From positions 1 to 64,000 of the forward strand of contig DATIKM010000033.1 in NCBI GenBank assembly GCA_035477595.1: a stretch of DNA of 64,000 nt, read 5' to 3'. The stretch is from DATIKM01 sp035477595. GTDB taxonomy: Bacteria; Armatimonadota; Chthonomonadetes; Chthonomonadales; CAJBBX01. Position 1 is the stretch's first letter. Every line of letters begins with the position of its first letter. Under the pieces are notes generated by a model. The model was not told where the DNA came from, searched no databases, and saw only the letters and a list, made by a program, of their open reading frames with translations. A program made the translations under genes and the position numbers. Below, piece after piece: positions 51,661-59,391 of this stretch.

Positions 51661-52290
51661 ACGCGCGCTCTGATTGTTGCGAACGGTGTCGCGCCTCCGG
51701 CCGCCTACCTGCGCCGCCTGGCGGAGGCTGCAGACCTTGTGGTCGGTACCGACGGCGGAGCGCTGAAGGCGCTGCGGGCAGGCGTCCCGCCACACATCGT
51801 GCTGGGCGACATGGACTCGCTTCCTGCGGATCGCAGGGAGCAGCTGGCTGGAGCCCAGTGGGTTGCGGCGCCCGATCAGGAGGCGAGCGACCTTGAGAAG
51901 GCCGTCCATCACTGCGTGGACCTCGGGGCGACGGAGATCCGGATGGCGGCTGCCGGCGGGGGGCGCATAGACCATCTGCTCGCTGCATATTCGGTGATGG
52001 TTGGCATGGCCGGGCGCGTGGACGTACGCCTCTGTGAGCCGCGCGCCGAGGCGATGGCCGTGGCTGGCGACGCAGCGATCTACGGCGCTGCGGGCAATAC
52101 GCTGTCGCTGGTTGCGATGGCCCCTGTGCGGAGCGTCTGGCTCGACGGGGTTCGGTGGCCCCTGAGGGACGAGGCCCTCCTGCCCGGCTCGCGCGGAGTG
52201 AGCAACCGGATGGAGACCGGCATTGCGCGGCTTCGGGTCGAGGGAGGCACGCTCATCGTGTGCCGCCTGTGGTCGGGGCGCGGCGGGTGA
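51661..52290 (+). CDS. thiN: Thiamine pyrophosphokinase
   Basis: ThiN transfers pyrophosphate from ATP to thiamine, making TPP. The 209-residue protein has RALIVANGVAP, VVGTDGGALKAL, HIVLGDMDSLP (the DxD metal site), DQEASDLEKAVHHC and AAAGGGRIDHLLAAY, all core TPK motifs. The frame has no ATG, GTG or TTG near the family's normal start: the codon in the Met position is ACG at 51661, with GGGAGG exactly 5 nt upstream. A TTG at 51547, inside the previous gene, is the only standard start, and it would add 38 unlike residues. I list the ACG start as likely. Confidence 0.88.
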   Translation, partial: TRALIVANGVAPPAAYLRRLAEAADLVVGTDGGALKALRAGVPPHIVLGDMDSLPADRREQLAGAQWVAAPDQEASDLEKAVHHCVDLGATEIRMAAAGGGRIDHLLAAYSVMVGMAGRVDVRLCEPRAEAMAVAGDAAIYGAAGNTLSLVAMAPVRSVWLDGVRWPLRDEALLPGSRGVSNRMETGIARLRVEGGTLIVCRLWSGRGG

Positions 52291-53732
52291 GCCGCCTGTC
52301 GCTCGCGCCGCTGGACATCGCGCTCATTGGCTCCTACCTGATCGCGTTGATGGTGGTAGGCTTCTGGAGAAGGCGGACGTCGGCAGACGACTACCTCATC
52401 GCGTCGCGCTCGCTCAGCCTGCCGGTATTCGTTGCGACGTTGGTGGCCACATGGTACGGCGGTATCCTCGCGATCGGCGAGTTCACCTACGGGATGGGCC
52501 TGCTGAACTGGACGACGCAGGCCCTGCCGTACTACCTGTGCGCCGTGGCGTTCGCGCTGTTACTGGCGCCGCGCATCAGGCAGGCGGCGCTCCTCACGAT
52601 CCCCGACAAGCTAGAGCGCGACTACGGGCGTGGCGCCGCCGTTCTGGGCGCCGTGTGCGCGTTCATCTTGTGCTCGCCAGCGCCCTATGTGCTGATGATA
52701 GGCCACCTCGTCGTCATGCTCACCGGTTGGCCGCTGTTACCGGCGATCGTGGCGGGCACGCTGGCATCTGTGCTGTACGTCTATGCTGGTGGGTTCCGTG
52801 CTGACGTCCGCATCAACGTCCTTCAGTTCGTGCTCATGTTCGCCGGCTTCGGCATCACCGTGGCCATCTGCGCCACCCAGCTCGGCGGATACACGTGGCT
52901 CGTCGAGAACCTCCCGCCGGACCACCTGCGTCTCGACGGTGGCCAGGACGCGGCGTTTGTCGGCGTGTGGTTCATGATCGCCCTCTGGACCTTTGTCGAC
53001 CCCGGCTTCCACCAGCGCTGCTACGCCGCGCGAACGCCCTCCATCGCGCGAAACGGCGTGCTGATAGCTGTCGTGTGCTGGGCGACCTTCGACCTCCTGA
53101 CGACCACAACGGGTCTCTACGCACGTGCTGCTATACCGAACCTGCCGCCGGAGCAGCACGGCTACGCCTTCCCGATGCTGGCGGAACACGTTCTCCCCGC
53201 CGGCGTTCGGGGAGTCTTCATCGTGGCGATGCTCGCGACGGTCATGTCAACTGTGGTGTCGTACACGTTCCTGGCTGCGCTCACGATCGGGAGAGATGCC
53301 CTCTGGCGCCTCAGTCACCATCGCGACGAGTCGCGGGTCACTGCCTACACGCGCGGAGGCATGGTGCTCGCTGCCTGCTGGTCGGTGGCCATCGCCCTCC
53401 TGGTACCATCTGCCGTACGCCAGTGGTACATGCTGGCGACCGTGGTCGTGCCCGGATTGCTGCTGCCAGTGCTGAGCGGGTATTTCCCCGCACTGCGCAT
53501 TTCGCCCCGGATGGCGGCGACGGCGATCGTCGCGGGGTCGGGCACGTCCACCGCGTGCCTTGTGTCGGGCTGGCTCACCTCCCCGCAGGGCATCTACGCG
53601 GTCACGGCAGACTTCCCGCTCGGTATGCAGCCAATGGCGCCGGGCCTGCTCGCATCGGCAGGTGTCTTCGCCGCCGGCCTCATGTCGCGCGTCATCGCGG
53701 CGCGCCGCTCCGGGGGCCGCGGCATGCCGTAG
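52287..53732 (+). CDS. SSS-family sodium/solute symporter, candidate thiamine transporter
   Basis: A 481-residue protein with about thirteen transmembrane segments and SSS-family landmarks: DYLIASRSLSLPVF, ATWYGGILAIGEFTYGMG, and the middle helices with GLYARAAIPNLPPEQ. Solutes of SSS transporters include sugars, amino acids, vitamins (pantothenate) and others. The operon context (TPP riboswitch, thiN) suggests thiamine, its precursor HMP/thiazole, or related uptake; that is inference. The GTG start overlaps the thiN stop (GTGA), so translation is coupled. GGCGG rather than a strong SD precedes it. Confidence 0.87.
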   Translation: MSRLSLAPLDIALIGSYLIALMVVGFWRRRTSADDYLIASRSLSLPVFVATLVATWYGGILAIGEFTYGMGLLNWTTQALPYYLCAVAFALLLAPRIRQAALLTIPDKLERDYGRGAAVLGAVCAFILCSPAPYVLMIGHLVVMLTGWPLLPAIVAGTLASVLYVYAGGFRADVRINVLQFVLMFAGFGITVAICATQLGGYTWLVENLPPDHLRLDGGQDAAFVGVWFMIALWTFVDPGFHQRCYAARTPSIARNGVLIAVVCWATFDLLTTTTGLYARAAIPNLPPEQHGYAFPMLAEHVLPAGVRGVFIVAMLATVMSTVVSYTFLAALTIGRDALWRLSHHRDESRVTAYTRGGMVLAACWSVAIALLVPSAVRQWYMLATVVVPGLLLPVLSGYFPALRISPRMAATAIVAGSGTSTACLVSGWLTSPQGIYAVTADFPLGMQPMAPGLLASAGVFAAGLMSRVIAARRSGGRGMP

Positions 53733-53768
53733 GGGTGTTGCATAGCGGTTGTGAGGAGGAGGGCGCAC

Positions 53769-54794
53769 ATGCTCCGGCTGGGAGTGATCGGCGCAGGGTG
53801 GTTCGTGTCGCGACGGCATCTTCCGGATGCGGCTCGCTGTGACGATGTGCAGGTGGCGGCGCTCTGCAGGCGCGACCTCGCCCCACTCAGGCGGGTGAGG
53901 GATGCCCTGGCCCCGGAGGCCGCGCTCCACCGGGACTGGCGGGAGATGCTCGACGCTGGCGGCCTGGACGCGGTGCTTATTGCCACGCCGCATGCCCTGC
54001 ACTACGAGCAGGCCAGCGAGGCGCTGGAGCGCGGGCTCCATGTGCTCCTGGAGAAGCCGATGGCCATCACGAGCGCCGAAGCGCACGCGCTGGCGGCATC
54101 TGCAGCAAGCCGCGGCCTCACACTTGCGGTTGCGCTGAACCCGCCGCACTGGGCCCACTGCCACAGGATGCGCGCCCTGGTGCGGGAGGGTGCTCTCGGA
54201 GAGGTGGAATCCGTGAGCATGCTCTGGACCGGGAACGCCGACTACGTCTTCGGCGATGCACCGGCCCCCAGAGGACTGCCCGGCGTGGTGCCGCCCACCA
54301 TGTACCGCGCCGATCCCAGTCTCTGCGGCGGCGGCTACCTGATGGACGGCGGACCGCATCTCGTCTCCGAGGTCCTCTGGGTGACCGGGCAACGCGCCGT
54401 CGAGGTTGCCTGCCAGATGGACTCCACACCGCGCGACCGCCGCGCGACGGTGTCGCTGCGGCTCGCGGCAGGAGCGCTGGCCACCATCTCGAGTGTGGGG
54501 AACAGCCGGTTTGGAGATCGGCGTGTGCTGAACGTCTTCGCTGGCTCCGCGGGCACGTTGCGGGTCGAGGGCTTCGACTTCCGCGTCCGCTGCGAGCGAG
54601 CAGGGGCGCCAGTCGAGGAGTTCACCGAGGCCGGGCTGCCCGCTGTCGCGGGGCCGCTCCGCAACTTCGTGGACGCGACGCTCTACGGCGCGGAACTGCA
54701 CAGCCCGGCTGCACACGGGGTCCACGTGACGGAGGTGCTGGAGGCTGCCTATCTGTCGGCGTCGGAGGGCAGAGCCGTCCGCCTTCGCACCTGA
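53769..54794 (+). CDS. Gfo/Idh/MocA-family oxidoreductase
   Basis: A 341-residue NAD(P)-dependent sugar oxidoreductase-type protein. The N-terminal Rossmann fold starts RLGVIGAGWFVSRRHLPDA (GxGxxx), then VLIATPHALHYEQASEALERGLHVLLEKPMA, where EKP is the conserved substrate-site motif. The C-terminal alpha/beta domain includes GGGYLMDGGPHLVSEVLW with the catalytic His. The substrate is unknown. GAGGAGGGCG precedes the ATG. It starts 36 nt after the symporter gene and could be a fourth gene of that operon, but has no obvious thiamine link. Confidence 0.9.
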   Translation: MLRLGVIGAGWFVSRRHLPDAARCDDVQVAALCRRDLAPLRRVRDALAPEAALHRDWREMLDAGGLDAVLIATPHALHYEQASEALERGLHVLLEKPMAITSAEAHALAASAASRGLTLAVALNPPHWAHCHRMRALVREGALGEVESVSMLWTGNADYVFGDAPAPRGLPGVVPPTMYRADPSLCGGGYLMDGGPHLVSEVLWVTGQRAVEVACQMDSTPRDRRATVSLRLAAGALATISSVGNSRFGDRRVLNVFAGSAGTLRVEGFDFRVRCERAGAPVEEFTEAGLPAVAGPLRNFVDATLYGAELHSPAAHGVHVTEVLEAAYLSASEGRAVRLRT

Positions 54795-54801
54795 GGGCTC
54801 G

Positions 54802-55758
54802 CTACGCGACCGCAGGCTCCAGGACCGTGAGCGTGCGCGCACCAGCGTCGAGCTCGGCCCAGCACCCCAGAGGAAGCGTGAGCGGATCGCGCACGTGTCC
54901 GAACGGGAGTCCGGCAATGGCGGGTCTGCCGAGACTGCCAATCCGCTCGCGCCATACGTCGCCGATCCCGTGTGGCGCACTGACGTCGTCGGCCGTCGGG
55001 TCCGACCCCGGCGCTGGGGAGACGGTGCCGATCACGAAGCCGGCCGCGCATGCCAGTAGCCCGGCTCGATGCATCTGCAGCAGCATGCGGTCGATGCGGT
55101 ACGGGTCCTCGCCGACGTCCTCGAGTAGCACGATGCGCCCACGGAAGTCCGGCTCCTCTGGCGTGCCTACTGCAGCAGCCAACAGCGAGATGCACCCTCC
55201 CGCCAGTGGTCCGCGCACCACGCCGGATGCCACGGTGCACAACTGATCGCGGCACACTGGGAGAACGCCCGGAGGGGATGGGTGCTCCACGGTTCGCCAG
55301 AACGAGTCTCTCGCCGTTGCCGAGAGCTCCCCGCCCAGGTTAACCACCATCGGGCCATGGATCGTCGGGTACCGGCCATGGCGCGCGAAGGCAAGATGAA
55401 GTGTGGTGACGTCGCTGAAGCCGACGAACACCTTGGGGTGGGACACAACAGTGCACCAATCGACCATGCCGACCATCCGACAGGCGCCGTACCCGCCGCG
55501 CGCGCAGAAGATGGCGTGGACGTCGTCACGTTCGAACAGACGGTTGAGGTCGCGGGCCCGGGCTGCATCGGAGCCGGCAACGAAGCCCACGCGGTCGTAG
55601 AGATGGTCGCCCTCGATGACTCTATAGCCCCGCTCGCGGATCGCCTCGATGCCGCGGGCCAGGCGATCGTCTCGCACGCCGCTGGAGGGCGCGATGACGG
55701 CGATGCTGTCGCCGGGCGTCAATCGCCGCGGCAGGACATTGCACTGCGCGGCGGTCAC
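54802..55758 (-). CDS. S66-family LD-carboxypeptidase
   Basis: Removes the terminal D-Ala from muropeptide tetrapeptides during cell-wall recycling (LdcA type), though related members (MccF) detoxify microcins. The 318-residue protein has GDSIAVIAPSSGV, CARGGYGACR, the nucleophile Ser in FVGFSDVTTLH, the Glu in VLLEDVGEDPYRIDRML and the His in GHVRDPLTLPLG. No signal peptide is seen, so it acts in the cytoplasm. It follows the propeller lipoprotein gene with a 4-nt overlap and converges on the oxidoreductase gene. Confidence 0.9.
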   Translation of the reverse strand: MTAAQCNVLPRRLTPGDSIAVIAPSSGVRDDRLARGIEAIRERGYRVIEGDHLYDRVGFVAGSDAARARDLNRLFERDDVHAIFCARGGYGACRMVGMVDWCTVVSHPKVFVGFSDVTTLHLAFARHGRYPTIHGPMVVNLGGELSATARDSFWRTVEHPSPPGVLPVCRDQLCTVASGVVRGPLAGGCISLLAAAVGTPEEPDFRGRIVLLEDVGEDPYRIDRMLLQMHRAGLLACAAGFVIGTVSPAPGSDPTADDVSAPHGIGDVWRERIGSLGRPAIAGLPFGHVRDPLTLPLGCWAELDAGARTLTVLEPAVA

Positions 55759-56810
55759 GGCCAGGTTGCGGTGGAAGCCACCCGGATCGGCGTTCCATCA
55801 CCGCGGTACAGGCGGGTCACGGTGCGCTTGCCGAGGACCTCGGTCACCACGAGGTGCGTGCCGTCCGGCGCCCAGGCCATGCGAAGGTCCACGCCGGGCT
55901 CGCGAGAGGGTGCACTGCGATGCACGAGGCGAGCGCCTGTGCCGTTAAGGGCCATGACGTAGGCAGCGCGCGAGGAGGCGCCCCTCTCGCCCGCGTACGT
56001 CACGGTGATCGCAAGCCGCTGTCCGCGCGGAGAGATGGCCGCCGAGTCTATCGAGCGAGGCGCCCTGCGTGGGTTGGGGTTGATGGCCCCGACGCGAAAC
56101 GGGAAGGGCAGCTTGCGGACCGTCCGCGACCGGAGGTCGTAGCGGTAGACGGATGCCAGGATGAATCGGGTATTGGGCCCTTTGCGGACCCACGTTACGG
56201 CGCGGCCATCCGGGCTCACCCGCATGCCTATCACGTCTCCGGTGGTGGTGATGCGGTGGGTCTCGTTCCCCTCGATGTGGTAGAGGTTCCGATCGAAGCC
56301 AAGGAGCACGATGCCGTCCGTGCCAGCGACGTAGGCGACAGACGTGTTGTCCGGCGTGATCGGCTCGGGCGCTTCCCTGTTCTCCTGCGTGATGCCACTC
56401 TCCACCAGGTTGTACCACACCCAGCGACCGACGCCATCGCGCTCGTAGCGGCACACGAAGCGCAGCCCATCCTCCCGCCACGCGAAAGGCGGACGGAAGC
56501 CGGCGGGCATCGCGGTCGTCCGGCCCGTGGTCAGATCGTGCAGGTGCAGCCGGCCAGGGGTCGACGCGGTGCGAGCAGCATCCAGTGCATAGAACGCGAG
56601 ATGCCGCCCGTCGGGCGACCATGAAGGTGCGAGGCAGGGCTCCCTGGGGCCGACCAACTGCACTTCGCCGCTCCCGACCTCCTGCAGTGCCATACCGGAC
56701 GGCGTCCCGATAGCGACCCGCGTGCCATCCGGTGAAAAGTCGGCAACGGAGACGCACCCGGAGATGCATGGCAGCAGCGCCATCACCCACAGCACCTTCA
56801 GCCCTCTCAT
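55755..56810 (-). CDS. Beta-propeller (WD40/TolB-like) lipoprotein
   Basis: A 351-residue exported protein. The signal peptide ends in a lipobox ISGC (Cys19), so it is anchored in the envelope. The mature part is a six- or seven-bladed propeller with repeated PDGxxxxx strands, such as FSPDGTRVAIG, WSPDGRHLAFY and VSPDGRAVTW, of the TolB/PD40 type. The partner or substrate is unknown. GGGAGGG precedes the ATG at 56810. It is the first of two genes with the LD-carboxypeptidase, so a cell-wall role is possible but not shown. Confidence 0.83.
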   Translation of the reverse strand: MRGLKVLWVMALLPCISGCVSVADFSPDGTRVAIGTPSGMALQEVGSGEVQLVGPREPCLAPSWSPDGRHLAFYALDAARTASTPGRLHLHDLTTGRTTAMPAGFRPPFAWREDGLRFVCRYERDGVGRWVWYNLVESGITQENREAPEPITPDNTSVAYVAGTDGIVLLGFDRNLYHIEGNETHRITTTGDVIGMRVSPDGRAVTWVRKGPNTRFILASVYRYDLRSRTVRKLPFPFRVGAINPNPRRAPRSIDSAAISPRGQRLAITVTYAGERGASSRAAYVMALNGTGARLVHRSAPSREPGVDLRMAWAPDGTHLVVTEVLGKRTVTRLYRGDGTPIRVASTATWP

Positions 56811-56853
56811 CGGCAGCCCTCCCGTGTTCGTCCTGGTCCGCGCGCGCCGGTTG

Positions 56854-57069
56854 TCATTCCACAGACTCTGGCGGAAACCCCGCCGCTGCCAGCGCCTTCG
56901 ACAGCTCCAGCGCGCCAACCGCGGCGGCGTCATAGGAGACCCGGACTAGCCTGCGGTCGACGTCCACGTCGACGGCGGCAACTCCCGCACGCTTCGCGAG
57001 GACGCGCCGGATGGACCCCGCGCAACCCTCGCATCGGATGTCGGGCACGTCGAACGTGACATCATCCAC
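56854..57069 (-). CDS. Heavy-metal-associated (HMA) domain protein
   Basis: A 71-residue single-domain protein with the metal-binding RCEGCAGSIRRVL (CxxC) motif, and VDVDRRLVRVSYD and ALSKALAAAGF-like elements of the CopZ/Atx1 fold. It would bind Cu(I) or a similar soft metal and deliver it to a P-type ATPase, none of which is in the window. The GTG at 57069 has AGGAGG 7 nt upstream. It lies 23 nt after the isochorismatase-family gene on the same strand. Confidence 0.88.
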   Translation of the reverse strand: MDDVTFDVPDIRCEGCAGSIRRVLAKRAGVAAVDVDVDRRLVRVSYDAAAVGALELSKALAAAGFPPESVE

Positions 57070-57092
57070 AACGGGCCTCCTCTCCGGCGAAC

Positions 57093-57821
57093 CTAGTCGA
57101 GTCGGTCTACAACCTGCACGCCGTTCAGGTGCATATGATACAGGAAGACGGCGTGGAAGAAGTCGCCCGGGTGGGCGGGTATGCCCAACTGGCGTGCCTG
57201 CTCCACGGGTACGTCGTACGTCGCCACACAGTCGGCGGGGACGACGACGGGGTCCATCGCGTTCCGGACGTTGGCGGTCAGCTTCAGGTGCATCGCAAGC
57301 TGGTAGGTGCAGAGGTCGGTGCAGTTCCCGACAACAACCCGGTGCGTAACATGCGGGTGTGCGGCCAGCCATGCGTCGAGCCCGGTGCATACAGAGCTGC
57401 TGATGGACCGCTTGGGGATCACCGTGAACAGGTCGGAAAACGGCAGGCGCAGGAGCTCGGGAACGGTCTGCGCTTCGGACGTGCCGCGCACGCAGTGTAC
57501 GGGGTAGTCCGAGAACTCCGCCGCGTCCACGGGGTGCTCATCCTGAGGGAGCACGAAGTGACGCACCCCCTGCACGTAGCATCGCTCGAAGAGCGACACG
57601 ATGGGATCTATGATGGATCGCACACGGTCGCTCTGAAGCTGCCCCTCGTGGCAGAAGCCATTAAGGAGGTCCACGCAGAAGACGGCCACGTGGTCGGGTG
57701 TGTCGGCCCTCCCGATGAGCTCCTCGAGCGGCATAGTGCGCAGGTCCATGCGCCAGTGCTGAAGGTAGTCCGCGAACTCCGTAACGTGGACCGTAGGTAT
57801 GGGGAACGGTATTGCGCTCAC
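57093..57821 (-). CDS. Isochorismatase/nicotinamidase-family cysteine hydrolase
   Basis: A 242-residue hydrolase. The family triad is seen as Asp in AVFCVDLLNGFC, Lys in VIPKRSISS and Cys in GNCTDLCTYQ; QDEHPVDAAEF fits the metal-binding loop of nicotinamidases (D-x-H). Nicotinamidase (PncA) activity is a reasonable guess, but some family members cut other amides or isochorismate. The GTG at 57821 with GGAGAG upstream is used in place of the Met at 57863, which lies outside the conserved part. It is divergent from selA. Confidence 0.78.
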   Translation of the reverse strand: MSAIPFPIPTVHVTEFADYLQHWRMDLRTMPLEELIGRADTPDHVAVFCVDLLNGFCHEGQLQSDRVRSIIDPIVSLFERCYVQGVRHFVLPQDEHPVDAAEFSDYPVHCVRGTSEAQTVPELLRLPFSDLFTVIPKRSISSSVCTGLDAWLAAHPHVTHRVVVGNCTDLCTYQLAMHLKLTANVRNAMDPVVVPADCVATYDVPVEQARQLGIPAHPGDFFHAVFLYHMHLNGVQVVDRLD

Positions 57822-57912
57822 AGATGCTCTCCAGATCGCAGGCGCTTCGCGGGCGTCGGCCACGCGCCTTGCGTATTCGCGATGGTGGCTGCGAATCCTT
57901 GCAGACAGTGCC

Positions 57913-57942
57913 TTGTGACCCCTCGCAACGCTCCGCTATAAT
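57913..57942 (+). promoter_or_regulatory. selA promoter giving a leaderless mRNA
   Basis: TTGTGA (57913-57918), 18-nt spacer, TATAAT (57937-57942). The selA GTG starts at 57949, 7 nt after the -10 box, exactly where transcription should begin. No Shine-Dalgarno sequence is available. Confidence 0.75.
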
Positions 57943-57948
57943 GCTTGC

Positions 57949-59391
57949 GTGAAAGAGTCACCTCCCCTCGATGCCCGGGCCGGCATCCCGTCCGTCGGCC
58001 GGCTTCTCCACCATCCTCGCGTCGGGGAGTGGGTAGTGAGGCGCGGGCGCGCGGCCGTGGTGAGCGCCCTGAGGGATGCCATTGGAGCCGTCCGCCGAGC
58101 GGCACAGGCTGGTGATCCCGTGGCCAGCGCCGTGGAGGTGGTCGACTCTGCGGTCGAGCGCCTCCGGCACGCGGAGCGCCCCTCCTTGCGGCCGGCGATC
58201 AACGCCACCGGCATCATCCTGCACACAGGCCTCGGGCGAGCTGCACTCGCCCCCGCGGCGCGCGAAGCAGTCTCTCGCGCCATGGGCCACTGCATCGTTG
58301 AGATCGACGAGGACAGCGGGAGGCGCGGATCCAGGCAGCGCCACGTGCGTGGGCTTCTCTGCGAGCTAACGGGCGCCGAGTCGGCGCTCGTGGTCAACAA
58401 CAACGCGGCGGCTGTGCTTCTGGCGGTGGCCGCGCTGGCTCGGGGTCGCGAGGCAGTCGTCTCGCGCGGCGAGCTGGTGGAGATTGGCGGAGCGTTTCGC
58501 ATGCCGGACATTGTTGCGGCTGGCGGCGCGTCGCTGGTTGAAGTCGGCACGACGAACCGCACGCGCCTCTCCGACTACGAGCAGGCGCTCACGGACCGCA
58601 CCGCGCTCATCGTGCGCTGTCACCCGAGCAACTTCCGCGTGGTCGGCTTCACCGAGGAGGCGCCCACACGGGATCTGGCGTGCCTTGCGGCTCGCTTCGA
58701 CGCCTGCTTGCTCAACGACCTCGGGAGCGGAGCCCTGATCGCTCCCGGGGTAGACGGGCTGGCGCCCGTCGAGACGCTCCGCGACGCTGTCGCCGCGACG
58801 CCGGCCGGACTCGTCACCGCCAGTGGCGACAAGCTGCTGGGCGGACCCCAGTGTGGCCTGATTCTGGGACCAGCGTCGGTCGTGGACCGCCTGGCGCGAC
58901 ACCCGATGGCGCGCGCGGTTCGTGTGGACAAGATGACGCTGGCTGCCCTTGAGGCGACACTGCGGCTCTACCGCGACCCACGGATGGCTCGCGCGTCGGT
59001 ACCGACACTGCGGTACATCGAGCGCACGCCTGCTGAGGTGTCTCGCCTTGCGCGCCGACTGCGCCGGGGCTTGGTCTCGGCTCTGGGCGCCGGCAACTGG
59101 GTCTCGCTAGCGCGCAGTCACTCGCAGATAGGCGGGGGGTCTCTCCCGGGCGAGCACCTGCCGACGACCTGCGTGCGCATCGATCCTGAACACTTCGGGC
59201 TCGACGAGGGAGCGCTCGCCGCGCAGCTTCGTGCGTCGGAACCCGCCGTGTGCGCGCGCACGCGTGAGGGAGGGGTGTGGCTCGACCCGCGCACCATGGA
59301 GCCGGATGAGATCGAGGACGTTGTGCGGGCGCTGTGCGTGATCGCGTCTGGCCCGCCCAAGACCACGGACACGGAGGGAGCCCGGCAATGA
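57949..59391 (+). CDS. selA: L-seryl-tRNA(Sec) selenium transferase
   Basis: SelA converts Ser-tRNA(Sec) to Sec-tRNA(Sec) with selenophosphate and PLP. The 480-residue protein has the N-terminal tRNA-binding part (IPSVGRLLHHPRV), then INATGIILHTGLGRA, NNNAAAVLLAVAAL, SRGELVEIGGAFR, LNDLGSGAL and SGDKLLGGPQ, with the PLP Lys at residue 295, the same number as in the E. coli enzyme. The GTG at 57949 gives the normal family N-terminus although no ribosome-binding site fits. It is coupled to selD by an ATGA overlap, and tRNA-Sec follows, so the complete charging set except serS and selB is here. Confidence 0.97.
   Translation: MKESPPLDARAGIPSVGRLLHHPRVGEWVVRRGRAAVVSALRDAIGAVRRAAQAGDPVASAVEVVDSAVERLRHAERPSLRPAINATGIILHTGLGRAALAPAAREAVSRAMGHCIVEIDEDSGRRGSRQRHVRGLLCELTGAESALVVNNNAAAVLLAVAALARGREAVVSRGELVEIGGAFRMPDIVAAGGASLVEVGTTNRTRLSDYEQALTDRTALIVRCHPSNFRVVGFTEEAPTRDLACLAARFDACLLNDLGSGALIAPGVDGLAPVETLRDAVAATPAGLVTASGDKLLGGPQCGLILGPASVVDRLARHPMARAVRVDKMTLAALEATLRLYRDPRMARASVPTLRYIERTPAEVSRLARRLRRGLVSALGAGNWVSLARSHSQIGGGSLPGEHLPTTCVRIDPEHFGLDEGALAAQLRASEPAVCARTREGGVWLDPRTMEPDEIEDVVRALCVIASGPPKTTDTEGARQ

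Noticed and set aside
53247..54980. 577-codon minus-strand frame across the SSS and Gfo/Idh genes
   Set aside because: It is antisense to two conserved proteins and has no recognisable domain.
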